From positions 2,542,001 to 2,606,000 of the forward strand of contig NZ_AP025017.1 in NCBI RefSeq assembly GCF_019974135.1: DNA of 64,000 nucleotides, read 5' to 3'. Source of the stretch: Actinomyces capricornis. Lineage in GTDB: Bacteria; Actinomycetota; Actinomycetes; Actinomycetales; Actinomycetaceae. This document shows positions 43,387 through 51,897 of this stretch, piece after piece (the first letter of the stretch is position 1; every line of letters begins with the position of its first letter). The translations under genes were made by a program, and so were the position numbers. The notes under the pieces are model-generated. The model saw only the letters and a program-made list of their open reading frames with translations. It was not told where the DNA came from and made no database searches.

Positions 43387-45485
43387 CCCGCGACGACACC
43401 CCCGACACCCCCGGTCCGCAGCCTCCGGCCCGCCCCGCCGCGGCAGCGCCCTGGGACGACCCCGCCCTCCTCTCGGCCCTCGCCCCCTCCCGGCGCGAGC
43501 CCCCGCACGCCCGCAGCGGCAAGGCCCCCGAGGCCCTCGACCTGCGGCTCCTGCCCCCCGCCCTCGGTGCCTGGGCGGCGGCCTTCTGGGCGGTCGGCCG
43601 GCCAGCCGCAGCGTGGAGCACAGTGGCCGCCGTCGCCCTGGCCTGCCTGGGGGCCGCCACCCTCCTGGCTGTTGCCGTCCTGCGCCGTCGCCCACCGCGC
43701 CACCGCGCCGACCACCGGCCGGGAGCGCCCCAGGACCGGCCCGAGACCATCGGCTCACCCACCGCCAGCCTCCTGGTCTGCCTGGTGGCCGTCTGCGGCG
43801 TGCTGGCAGTGGGCGCCGCCCAGATGTGGTCCCGCAGCCTCGACCCCCTCACCGCCGCCACCACGCGCCCAGGCTCCGTGACGCTCATCGGCACCATCGC
43901 CGAGCAGCCCCGGGTATCGGCCACGCCCAGGGCCACCACCGTCATCACCATCCTGGATGTCGAGAGCCTCGAGGGCCGGCCCTGCCGGCAGCGCGCCATC
44001 GTCCTGGCCGGGCAGGAGTGGGCCCGCCTGGAGATGGGCGACCGGGTGCGGGTGCGCGCGAGCCCGGAGACCACCGACCCCGGCAGGCGGGAGGTCGCCC
44101 TCATCGGCCGCTCCGCCAGCGTGCGGCTCCTCGAGCCCGCCTCGGGCACCCTGGGCGCCGTCACCGCGCTCAGGCGGGGCCTTGCCCAGGCCGCCGGCGC
44201 CCCCACCGGTGGGGCCGGCCCCGGCCAGGCCCCACCGGGGCCCTGGCCCGCCGGCAGCCGCGAGCTCGTGCCCGGGGTGGCCCTGGGGGACGACCATGCC
44301 CTGCCCGCCTCCGTGCGCCAGGACATGCGCACTGTCTCCATGACCCACCTCACAGCCGTCTCGGGGCAGCATGTGGCCATCGTCCTGGGGCTGTGCCTGG
44401 CGGCCCTGGGCGTGGTGCCGCGCCGGTGGCGGGCCCTGATCGGGGCCCTCCTCCTGGCCGGCCTGGTCATCCTCGTGCGCCCCTCGGGATCGGTGCTGCG
44501 CTCGGCCGCCATGGGCTCGGTCATGCTCCTCGGGGTGGCCGCGGGACGGCGGGCGACGGCGCTGCCCTCCCTGTACACCGCCATCGTCCTGCTGCTGCTC
44601 ATCGACCCCTGGCAGGCCCGCGACTACGGCTTCGCCCTGTCCGTGTCGGCCACGGCGGGCATCCTGCTGGGGCAGCGACCGGCGGCCGCAGCCCTGTCCC
44701 GCCACCTGCCGCGGTGGGCCGCCACCGCCGTGGCACTGCCCCTGGTGGCCCAGGCGGCCTGCGCCCCCATCCTCATCCTCCTCCAGCCCAGCGTGGGGGC
44801 CTGGTCGGTGCCCGCCAACGTCCTGGCCGCGCCCGTGGTCCCCCTGGTCACGGTCTGCGGCGTCCTGGCGGCCCTCATCGCACCCCTGTGGCCCGCGGCC
44901 GCCTGGCTCATCGCCCGGCCGGCGACGGCGGGCTGCGCCTGGCTGGTGGCGGTCGCCGGGGCCTTCGCCCACCTGCCAGGAGCCCAGATGGCCTGGCCCG
45001 CGGGGATCACCGGCGCGCTGGGGGCAGCCGGGGCCGAGGCCGTCGCCCTCGCCCTGGCCCACCCCGGGGCGCGCCGCAGGTGCGCAGGCCTGCTGCGCCG
45101 CCCTCCCGGCGCGGGGCGCCTGCCGGGCATCCTGCGCGCCGCGGCGGGGCGCAGGCCGCCGCCCCGTGGCAGGCTTGGCCCATGGCATCCCCCCGATCCT
45201 CGCGCTCCCGCGGGGCGCGCAGCGCCCGAGGCTCCAGCGCCCCGGCAGGAATCCCCTGGGACCAGGCCGAGCTCGCCCCGGTGGTCCTCATCCGCGCCGG
45301 GGAGGAGATCCTGGCCGACCGGGCTGTGGCGCTCCTCGTGGCCCAGGCCAAGGCCAAGGACCCCACGACGCAGGTCACGCGGGTCGAGGCCGCCACCTAT
45401 GAGGCCCACCAGCTCGACACCCTCGTCTCGCCCTCCCTGTTCGGAGAGCCGCGGCTCATCCTCATCCCCGCCCTGGAGCAGATGA
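43383..45485 (+). CDS. comEC: ComEC/Rec2 family DNA-uptake channel, C-terminus overlapping holA
   Basis: Membrane channel moving single-stranded DNA inward. 700 residues by open frame. Domains: N-terminal helices, OB-fold DUF4131 (SVTLIGTIAEQPRVSATPRA, LEMGDRVRVRASPE), and the Competence domain with MTHLTAVSGQHVAIVLGLCL near 320, RPSGSVLRSAAMGSVMLLG and DPWQARDYGFALSVSATAG. There is no metallo-beta-lactamase domain at the end. Membrane segments stop near residue 570; the last about 100 residues, Pro/Arg/Ser-rich, lie over holA in another frame and look non-functional. It is therefore a short ComEC form whose stop was lost into the next gene. Confidence 0.88.
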   Translation: MTRDDTPDTPGPQPPARPAAAAPWDDPALLSALAPSRREPPHARSGKAPEALDLRLLPPALGAWAAAFWAVGRPAAAWSTVAAVALACLGAATLLAVAVLRRRPPRHRADHRPGAPQDRPETIGSPTASLLVCLVAVCGVLAVGAAQMWSRSLDPLTAATTRPGSVTLIGTIAEQPRVSATPRATTVITILDVESLEGRPCRQRAIVLAGQEWARLEMGDRVRVRASPETTDPGRREVALIGRSASVRLLEPASGTLGAVTALRRGLAQAAGAPTGGAGPGQAPPGPWPAGSRELVPGVALGDDHALPASVRQDMRTVSMTHLTAVSGQHVAIVLGLCLAALGVVPRRWRALIGALLLAGLVILVRPSGSVLRSAAMGSVMLLGVAAGRRATALPSLYTAIVLLLLIDPWQARDYGFALSVSATAGILLGQRPAAAALSRHLPRWAATAVALPLVAQAACAPILILLQPSVGAWSVPANVLAAPVVPLVTVCGVLAALIAPLWPAAAWLIARPATAGCAWLVAVAGAFAHLPGAQMAWPAGITGALGAAGAEAVALALAHPGARRRCAGLLRRPPGAGRLPGILRAAAGRRPPPRGRLGPWHPPDPRAPAGRAAPEAPAPRQESPGTRPSSPRWSSSAPGRRSWPTGLWRSSWPRPRPRTPRRRSRGSRPPPMRPTSSTPSSRPPCSESRGSSSSPPWSR

Positions 45486-46249
45486 CCGACGCGCTCCTGA
45501 GCGACCTGCTGGCCTACGTGGGCGCCGCCGACCCCGAGGTCGCCGTGATCCTGCGCCACAACGGGGGCCAGCGCGGCAAGAGGCTCCTCGATGCGATCAA
45601 GGCCTCCCCCTACCCGGTCATCGCCTGCGAGGCCATCAAGAGCGCCAAGGACAAGTCCGCCCTGGTCACCGCCGACGTGCGCCGCGCCGGACGGCGCATC
45701 GAGCCCGAGGCCGTCGGGGCGCTCGTCGACGCCCTGGGCAGCGACGTGCGCGAGCTGAGCGCCGCCGTCGACCAGCTCCTGGCCGACACCCAGGGCACCG
45801 TGAGCGTGGAGCACGTGCGCACCTACTACGCCGGGCGCATCGAGGCCACCGGCTTCACCGTCGCCGACGCCGCCGCGGCCGGTAACGCCCCCGCCGCCGT
45901 GACCGCCCTGCGCCACGCCGTGGCCACGGGCACCGACCCGGTGGCCATCGTGGCGGCCCTGGCCATGAAGATCCGCCAGTTGGCGCGCGTGGCCGCCGCC
46001 GGGGGCAGGCGCATGAGCCCCGCCGAGCTGGGCATGGCGCCTTGGCAGGTCGACCGGGCCAGGCGCGAGCTCTCGGGCTGGTCCGACGATGCCCTGGCCG
46101 CCTCCATCCTGGCCGTGGCCCGGGCCGACGCCGAGACCAAGGGCGCCAGCCGGGACCCCGTCTACGCCGTCGAGCGCGCAGTGCTGACCATCTGCCGGGC
46201 CCGGAGCGCAGGATCGGCGCCCCGGGCCGGCGGGCGATCCGCCCGCTGA
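45182..46249 (+). CDS. holA: DNA polymerase III subunit delta
   Basis: Clamp-loader wrench subunit that opens the beta clamp. 355 residues. RAGEEILADRAVALLVAQAK begins the conserved domain, followed by LDTLVSPSLFGEPRLILIPA, VAVILRHNGGQRGKRLLDAI, GSDVRELSAAVDQLLADTQG and MKIRQLARVAAAGGRRMSPA. The first 30 residues are a Ser/Arg-rich extension. CAGGCT ends 6 nt before the ATG, possibly a promoter of the leaderless type inside comEC. The gene shares 304 bp with comEC; together with comEA this is the usual comEA-comEC-holA order. Confidence 0.93.
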   Translation: MASPRSSRSRGARSARGSSAPAGIPWDQAELAPVVLIRAGEEILADRAVALLVAQAKAKDPTTQVTRVEAATYEAHQLDTLVSPSLFGEPRLILIPALEQMTDALLSDLLAYVGAADPEVAVILRHNGGQRGKRLLDAIKASPYPVIACEAIKSAKDKSALVTADVRRAGRRIEPEAVGALVDALGSDVRELSAAVDQLLADTQGTVSVEHVRTYYAGRIEATGFTVADAAAAGNAPAAVTALRHAVATGTDPVAIVAALAMKIRQLARVAAAGGRRMSPAELGMAPWQVDRARRELSGWSDDALAASILAVARADAETKGASRDPVYAVERAVLTICRARSAGSAPRAGGRSAR

Positions 46250-46253
46250 GGCG

Positions 46254-47741
46254 CTACCGCTTCTTGTACAGGGACTTGGTGGCGTAGACCGGCTCGTTGG
46301 TGACCTGCACGCCCAGGGAGCGGAAGATGCCCTCGTCCACGGGGCCCAGGATCGTGGAGGTGTGCACGTCGCAGCCGCGCAGGCTCTCGAGCTGGTCCAG
46401 GGCGCGCCGGGCATTGTCATCCCCATTGGCCGAGACGGCCAGGGCGATGAGCACCTCGTCGGTGTGCAGCCGCGGGTTGCGCGAGCCCAGGTGCTGGGTC
46501 TTGAGGGTCTGGATGGGCTCGATGGACTCCGGCGCCAGCAGCTCCACGCCGTCCTCGATGCCCGCCAGAGTCTTGAGGGCATTGAGCAGCATCGCCGAGC
46601 AGCAGCCCAGCAGGGCGCTGGTCTTGCCGGTGACGATCCGCCCGTCGGGCAGCTCGATGGCGGCCCCCGGCGCGTGAGTGGCGCGGGCCACGGCCAGGGC
46701 CGGGTCCACCACGGGGCGGTCGTGGGTGCTCACCCCCACCTTGGCCATGAGCAGGGCGATGCGGTTGGACTGGACGGGCTCTGCGGCGTCGCGCTTCTCG
46801 GCCACCAGCGCCTTGTAGTAGCGGCGGATGATCTCCTGGCGGGAGGCCTCCCGGCAGGCCTCGTCGTCGCTGATGCAGTGCCCGGCCATGTTGACGCCCA
46901 TATCCGTGGGGGAGGCGTAGGGGCTGGAGCCCAGGATCTCCTCGAACAGGCGGGTGAGCACCGGGAAGATCTCCACGTCCCGGTTGTAGTTGACGGTCTG
47001 GACGCCGTGGGCGGCCAGGTGGAAGGGGTCGATCATGTTGACGTCGTCGAGGTCGGCGGTGGCGGCCTCGTAGGCGATGTTGACCGGGTGGTCCAGGGGA
47101 AGGTTCCAGATGGGGAAGGTCTCGAACTTGGCGTAGCCCGAGGCCAGGCCCCGCTGGTGGTCGTGGTAGAGCTGGGACAGGCAGGTGGCCATCTTGCCCG
47201 AGCCCGGCCCGGGGGCGGTGACGACCACCAGGTCGCGGCTGGTCTCGATGTACTCGTTGCGCCCGTAGCCCTCATCGGAGACGATGCGCGCGACGTCGTT
47301 GGGGTAGCCGGGGATGGGGAAGTGGCGGTAGACCTTCAGCCCCAGGGTCTCGAGCTTGCGCTTGAAGTCCTGGGCCTGGCGGTTGTCGTGGGTCCACTGG
47401 GTGATGACGACGCTGGCCACGTACAGCCCGTAGCCGCGGAAGGCGTCGATGTGGCGCAGCAGGTCGTCCTCGTAGGGGATGCCCAGGTCGGCGCGCACCT
47501 TGTTGCGGGCGAAGTCCTTGGCGTTGACGGCCACGACCACCTCGACCTCGCTGGCCAGCTCGGCGAGCATGACGATCTTGTTATCGGGGGTGAATCCCGG
47601 CAGGACGCGGGAGGCGTGCATGTCGTCGACGAGCTTGCCGCCGAACTCCAGGTAGAGCTTGCCGCCGAACTGGGCGCGCCGCTCGGCGATATGGGTGGAC
47701 TGCATGTGCAGGTACTTGTCACGATCGAATCCGATGCGCAT
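46254..47741 (-). CDS. DUF1846 family protein (UPF0371)
   Basis: Protein of 495 residues, normal for the family. [20 protein letters not shown] opens the conserved region, followed by [60 protein letters not shown] (P-loop-like), [20 protein letters not shown] and [20 protein letters not shown]. The ATG at 47741 has AGGAGA; a farther in-frame ATG at 47783 lacks a site. Members are annotated as hydrolase-like, with unknown cellular role. It is convergent with holA, 4 bp apart. Confidence 0.92.
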   Translation of the reverse strand: MRIGFDRDKYLHMQSTHIAERRAQFGGKLYLEFGGKLVDDMHASRVLPGFTPDNKIVMLAELASEVEVVVAVNAKDFARNKVRADLGIPYEDDLLRHIDAFRGYGLYVASVVITQWTHDNRQAQDFKRKLETLGLKVYRHFPIPGYPNDVARIVSDEGYGRNEYIETSRDLVVVTAPGPGSGKMATCLSQLYHDHQRGLASGYAKFETFPIWNLPLDHPVNIAYEAATADLDDVNMIDPFHLAAHGVQTVNYNRDVEIFPVLTRLFEEILGSSPYASPTDMGVNMAGHCISDDEACREASRQEIIRRYYKALVAEKRDAAEPVQSNRIALLMAKVGVSTHDRPVVDPALAVARATHAPGAAIELPDGRIVTGKTSALLGCCSAMLLNALKTLAGIEDGVELLAPESIEPIQTLKTQHLGSRNPRLHTDEVLIALAVSANGDDNARRALDQLESLRGCDVHTSTILGPVDEGIFRSLGVQVTNEPVYATKSLYKKR

Positions 47742-47839
47742 CGGCTCTCCTGGTGGGGGTGCGGGGGTGGATGGGTGTGTCATGGGCGGGTGGGCGCGCT
47801 GCGGCGCGGGTGGCGGTCGGGTCGACGGCGCAGGGACGC

Positions 47840-47878
47840 AAAAAAGGGGAGGGCGCCTCCCGCTGGGGAGGCGCCCTC
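47840..47878 (-). terminator. rho-independent terminator of rpsT
   Basis: On the minus strand a perfect 13-bp stem (47866-47878 with 47849-47861, loop of 4) is followed by CCCC and six T. The best intrinsic terminator of the window, 26 bp after the rpsT stop. Confidence 0.92.
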
Positions 47879-47903
47879 GACCGTGCTCACTGCTGTGCGT
47901 GCC

Positions 47904-48164
47904 TTACAGGGAGGCGACGCGCTTGGCGAGCTTGGACTTGCGGTTGGCGGCCTGGTTCTTGTGGATGACGCCCTTGGAGACCGCCTTGTCCAGCTTGCGG
48001 GAGGCCGCCTTGAGGTGCTCGAGAGCAGCGTCCTTGTCGCCGGTCTCAACGGCCTCGCGCACGCGGCGCACGTAGGTCTTGAGCTCGGACTTGACGGACT
48101 TGTTGCGCAGACGGGCCTTCTCGTTGGTCTTGATGCGCTTGATCTGGGACTTGATGTTCGCCAC
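47904..48164 (-). CDS. rpsT: 30S ribosomal protein S20
   Basis: Protein of 86 residues, [20 protein letters not shown] at the N-terminus, then [20 protein letters not shown], and [19 protein letters not shown] at the C-terminus, the full S20 pattern. GTG start at 48164. Convergent holA at 46.2 kb is the usual nearby gene in actinobacteria. Confidence 0.97.
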   Translation of the reverse strand: MANIKSQIKRIKTNEKARLRNKSVKSELKTYVRRVREAVETGDKDAALEHLKAASRKLDKAVSKGVIHKNQAANRKSKLAKRVASL

Positions 48165-48305
48165 GGTGAAGCTTTCTCGTGTCTGGTTCGGTCGATGGCC
48201 GGAAGAGAGGGTTCGCGCCACGGGCTGACATGAGGTGGTGGGGCACCTGGCTGGCCCGGTCGCCGGACCCCGCAGCCGGCCAGGCCAGAGGTCCAGTGCG
48301 CGACT

Positions 48306-49013
48306 CTACCAGGCCGGATTCTCAAGGGCTTCGCGCTCGCGGGCACCGGTTGCGTGAACTTGCTCGCCTGTGCCGAGCGCGACCCGGCTCTCCGCGCGCT
48401 CGACGAGCCTGGGGTCGTGGGTGACCACGAGGATCGCCGCCGAGGCCCGGGTCCACTTATTCAGGGCCTCGATGACCACCGCGGCGAGTTCCTCATCGGC
48501 TCCGGCGGTGGGCTCATCGAGGATGACCAGGCGGGGATGCTCGATGAGCAGTGTTCGCGCCAGTGCCACCCGCATCCGCTCCCCTCCGCTGAGCAGGCCG
48601 GTGCGGGTCCGGGACAGGCGGGTGAGCCCTGTGGCGGCCAGGGCGTCGGTGATCCGTGCCCCGCGCTGGCGCCGGGGGAGCCCGAGAGCCCAAGCGGCGT
48701 GGCGCAGGGTGGCGGTGGGTGTCCAGGAGTCCTCCAGAAGGAGGTCTTGGGGCTGGAGGGCGATCGTGGTGCGGTGCGCCCGGCGGATGTCGCGCGGGCT
48801 CATCTGGCTGGAAGGCCGGCCATCGATGGTGACCATCCCGTTGAAATCGAGGTCGTACAGGCCCAGACACCACGCGGTGGTGGTCTTGCCGGAGCCATTG
48901 GGGCCGATCAGTGCCGTGACGGTGCCCTCCTTCAGGGACAGGTCGAGCCCGTCGACGAGCAGGCGACCGCCCCTGGAGATGGTCAGGCCTGTGGCGGTGA
49001 GCGTGTCAGTCAT
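48306..49013 (-). CDS. ABC transporter ATP-binding protein
   Basis: Protein of 235 residues. Walker A ALIGPNGSGKTTTAW, Q-loop TIALQPQDLLLED, signature LLSGGERMRVALARTLL, Walker B RLVILDEPTAGAD and H-loop LVVTHDPRL all intact. Overlaps the preceding membrane-protein gene by 8 bp, so both form one exporter. No substrate-binding gene. Confidence 0.92.
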   Translation of the reverse strand: MTDTLTATGLTISRGGRLLVDGLDLSLKEGTVTALIGPNGSGKTTTAWCLGLYDLDFNGMVTIDGRPSSQMSPRDIRRAHRTTIALQPQDLLLEDSWTPTATLRHAAWALGLPRRQRGARITDALAATGLTRLSRTRTGLLSGGERMRVALARTLLIEHPRLVILDEPTAGADEELAAVVIEALNKWTRASAAILVVTHDPRLVERAESRVALGTGEQVHATGAREREALENPAW

Positions 49014-50991
49014 GGCGGGCCTGCCTCCTGCGGCGGGGGTGGGTGGGTCGGGTGGTGGTGTGGCACGCTCCCACGACGGCGGCCGCGGCGAGGGCCAGGG
49101 CGCATGCCCCCTGAGTGAGGGCCAGCTCGGCAGTGGGCTGGGCCAGCAGCGGCCAGGCGAGGATGAGGACAGGGATGGTGATGAGGACCAAGGTCAGGAG
49201 ACGTCCGGCCAGCGGCCGCTGGCCCAGGAGACGCTCGATCTCGCGTCTGCGCCGTCTGGCCTGCGCCCAGGCGCGTGCTGCGAGCCCGGCGCTGGCCGCA
49301 GCACCGGCGGCGGCGGTCAGCAGGATGAGGCCGTGAAGGGCCGCTGTGCGCGTGGTTTGCTCTCTGAGGGCCGTGTTACCGGTGCCGACGGTGTCGAAGC
49401 GCGCCACGAGGTCCTCCACATGGTGCTCGCGCAGGCTCTCGCGCAGGGAGACGATGCTGTGGTCGGTGAGGACTGCCGCCCCCTGGGTGATGGCGGACAG
49501 GTAGTCGTCCGGGGCGAAGTAGCCGTCGGGGACGACGGCGATGAGGCAGTCGTTGGTGCGGGTTCCCTCGGAGCTGAGGAAGTAGCTGACGGCGGGCAGG
49601 TTGTCCGGCAGTAGCGCGCTGACGTCCTCCAGGTCGTGGGTGGTAACGGTGATCGTGCCCGCGCTCGCCCCGTGCAGGGTGTTGAAGTGCGCCTGCTCGA
49701 TGAGTCCCTGGGTCAGGGCCTCGTCCTGGCCGGCCAGTGATCGAGGCCGGTAGAGGGTGGCCTGCTGATCGGTGGTCTCGGGCAGGCCGTAGTTGGCGGC
49801 AGCCGTGCTGTTGAGGTAGAGCGTGGGCCTTTCGCCGCTGTCCCCGGTGGAGCCGTTGGGGACCGCCCAGGTCAGGATGAGGCGCCCCTCCTGCTGGGTC
49901 TGGGTGATGAAGGAGGCGATCTGGGGTGTCTTGGTCGTGAAGGTGGGCTCGTTGACGGACCAGATGCTCAGGGAGGTGGCCGGCGGGAGGGACTGCTGGG
50001 CCTGGGCCTGGTTGCGCAGCGCCTGCGCCTGGAGGACGTCGATGACGAGGTTGATGCTCGCTGTTGAGAAGGACCAGGTCATGGCCAGCACGAGTGCGTA
50101 GGTCAGCAGGGCGATCCCGTGGCGTGGGCGCGCCTCAGTCCCGGGGCGCCGCCGGCTCCCGGCGGCGAGCACGGCCCATCCTGCGAGTGTGCCTGTCAGG
50201 GTTGCGGCCAGGGTCAGGGCGGTGCAGCAGCCGATGAGCTCGGCGCTCATGCGGTGGATGTTCAGCATGGTGGATCCGTAGGCGTCGTAGGCCACCATCA
50301 GGGCGAGCAGCGCCAGGGGGAGCAGGAGCCAGCAGCATGTTGCCCGGAGGCTGTTGTAGAGGAGGTGGAGAGCAAGGCGGGTGTGGGAGCGGCCCAGCAG
50401 GCGGGCGTTCCTGTAGGAGGGAGAGTGGGAGGCGGTGGTGAGGGCCAGGACGAGGGCAAGGATCATCTGGGCCACCAGCAGGCTCATGCCGATCTCGGAG
50501 CTGATGGCGGTGGACGGGGCAAGGCCCGGGGACAGGATCCCTGAGCCGCTGATCCGATCGCCCCACTGGCCGGTGACGCGGTTGAGGAATTGCGTGGTGC
50601 TCTGGTGGGAGCCGATGGCGTACCACCCTCCCAGGGCGTCGTCCTGGACGGTGCTGGCGCTGTAGGCGATGGACTCCGGTAGGAGCAGGGGGGTCAGCGG
50701 CGGGCGGATGTAGTCGTCGGCCTTGTAGCCGAGGATCTCGACGGCGGTTGTCGAGAAGGATGCGTTGACGTCGTCGTCGTAGTCCGTGATGTGGCGTACT
50801 TGGGCGACCTCGACGCCGGCCTGCTCGCCGATCCGATGGAGATCGTCGGGGTCGACGCCGGTCTCACTGATAATGACGTAGCCGCTTGTCTCGGCCGGGA
50901 ACAAGGATACGAGCGTCTGGGGGACAAGCAGGACGGTTGCCAGGCACAGTGCGAGGTTGAGGGCCCAGGTGGCTTTGAGGAGATTCTTCAT
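49006..50991 (-). CDS. ABC exporter membrane protein, probably peptide-type
   Basis: 661 residues from ATG 50991 (MKNLLKATWALNLALCLATV), or 676 from ATG 51036, which lies inside a palindrome. Around eight membrane helices in three groups with two extracytoplasmic domains (about 35-165 and 350-540). The layout (helix, long outside loop, helices, outside loop, helix) resembles MacB/FtsX-like or bacteriocin-associated ABC permeases. With the ATPase it is probably an exporter of a peptide or signal; no peptide gene is visible nearby. Confidence 0.75.
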   Translation of the reverse strand: MKNLLKATWALNLALCLATVLLVPQTLVSLFPAETSGYVIISETGVDPDDLHRIGEQAGVEVAQVRHITDYDDDVNASFSTTAVEILGYKADDYIRPPLTPLLLPESIAYSASTVQDDALGGWYAIGSHQSTTQFLNRVTGQWGDRISGSGILSPGLAPSTAISSEIGMSLLVAQMILALVLALTTASHSPSYRNARLLGRSHTRLALHLLYNSLRATCCWLLLPLALLALMVAYDAYGSTMLNIHRMSAELIGCCTALTLAATLTGTLAGWAVLAAGSRRRPGTEARPRHGIALLTYALVLAMTWSFSTASINLVIDVLQAQALRNQAQAQQSLPPATSLSIWSVNEPTFTTKTPQIASFITQTQQEGRLILTWAVPNGSTGDSGERPTLYLNSTAAANYGLPETTDQQATLYRPRSLAGQDEALTQGLIEQAHFNTLHGASAGTITVTTHDLEDVSALLPDNLPAVSYFLSSEGTRTNDCLIAVVPDGYFAPDDYLSAITQGAAVLTDHSIVSLRESLREHHVEDLVARFDTVGTGNTALREQTTRTAALHGLILLTAAAGAAASAGLAARAWAQARRRRREIERLLGQRPLAGRLLTLVLITIPVLILAWPLLAQPTAELALTQGACALALAAAAVVGACHTTTRPTHPRRRRQARHD

Positions 50992-51018
50992 ATGGAGTGG
51001 GTGCAGTAGGCGATCCCC

Positions 51019-51092
51019 ACTTTCGACAATTTGCATGAGATCGTACTTCTCCAGGCCTGGAAAAGGCCGATCTCATGCAAATTGTCGAAAGT
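51019..51092. repeat. 74-bp palindrome with perfect 25-bp arms
   Basis: 51019-51043 and 51068-51092 are perfect inverted copies. The 24-bp centre holds a second palindrome, CCAGGCCTGG (51051-51060). CCCC before and GGGG after extend the stem past a 2-nt bulge. The arms are AT-rich (containing TTGCATGAG) in GC-rich DNA. It lies between the PemK-like gene and the ABC exporter operon, both transcribed leftward, and overlaps the longer exporter start. Confidence 0.9.
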
Positions 51093-51102
51093 TAGGGGTG
51101 GG

Positions 51103-51789
51103 TCAGGAGTGGTGGGCGCGCAGGGCCGCGACGACGGCCTCGAAGGTGCCGCGCGGCATGGTGGCCCCCTCGCGGCGCACCGCGTCCGGCTCCACGCTCA
51201 GCAGCCGGTCCAGGCGCACCTCGCTGGGGCGCCCCCGGGCATCCCAGGGCCCCGAGCCGACGTCGTGCCAGTGGCGGCCCCAACGCGCCTCCTGGGCGGC
51301 GTCGCGGTCATGATCCTTCGACGTCATCTGGGCCACCACCAGCCGGCCCTGGGCACGGGCGAGCACCAGCACCGGGCGGTCCTTGCCCTGGGTGGCGTCC
51401 TCCTCATAGGGCACCCAGGTCCACACCACCTCGCCGGGGTCAGCATCCCCGTCGGGGTCGGGGGAGTAGGTGAAGTCGGGCAGGCCCAGGGAGCCGACGT
51501 CGTAGACCGCCACCCCGCGGTGCGGCGCGGCGCCGCCCCTGCCCCGAGCGGCGTCGTCGGCCCCGCGGCTGCGATTGGGCCGATCGGTGCCACGGGACGA
51601 GGCGCTACCGGAGCGGCCCTTCGAGCCGGAGTCCGCCTTGCCCGAGCCCGAGGAGGTCCCGGTACTGGGGCGGTCGGCGGGGCCGCCGGTGGTCGTCGTG
51701 GGCCTGGTCGCGGTTGTCAGCGCCTCGGAGGCGGCGTCGGCGGCGGCGCGCCCGAGCACGCGCAGGATCCGGTTGAGCAGGCTGGCCAT
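51103..51789 (-). CDS. PemK/MazF-like toxin-family protein with N-terminal extension
   Basis: Protein of 228 residues. Residues 1-90 contain a helix and then a Ser/Gly/Thr/Arg-rich tail; the PemK-like domain follows with DPGEVVWTWVPYEEDATQGK, DRPVLVLARAQGRLVVAQMT, SKDHDRD and VRLDRLLSVEPDAVRREGAT. MazF/PemK toxins cut RNA, but this chromosomal, extended form is common in actinobacteria and no antitoxin gene is adjacent. Leaderless start after TAGGGT. Toxic activity is not established. Confidence 0.82.
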   Translation of the reverse strand: MASLLNRILRVLGRAAADAASEALTTATRPTTTTGGPADRPSTGTSSGSGKADSGSKGRSGSASSRGTDRPNRSRGADDAARGRGGAAPHRGVAVYDVGSLGLPDFTYSPDPDGDADPGEVVWTWVPYEEDATQGKDRPVLVLARAQGRLVVAQMTSKDHDRDAAQEARWGRHWHDVGSGPWDARGRPSEVRLDRLLSVEPDAVRREGATMPRGTFEAVVAALRAHHS

Positions 51790-51795
51790 GGGCCA

Positions 51796-51801
51796 ACCCT
51801 A
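51796..51801 (-). promoter_or_regulatory. -10 element of a leaderless transcript (PemK-like gene)
   Basis: TAGGGT on the minus strand, 6 nt (TGGCCC) before the ATG at 51789; no ribosome site. Confidence 0.55.
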
Positions 51802-51897
51802 GCCGCAGGCGCGCCGACGGCGCCGCACGGGTCCGGCCGCGCAGGCCCGCCCGGCGCCGGGCAGCCCCGGCGGGCGGCCGGAAGGCGGTGGGCGCCG

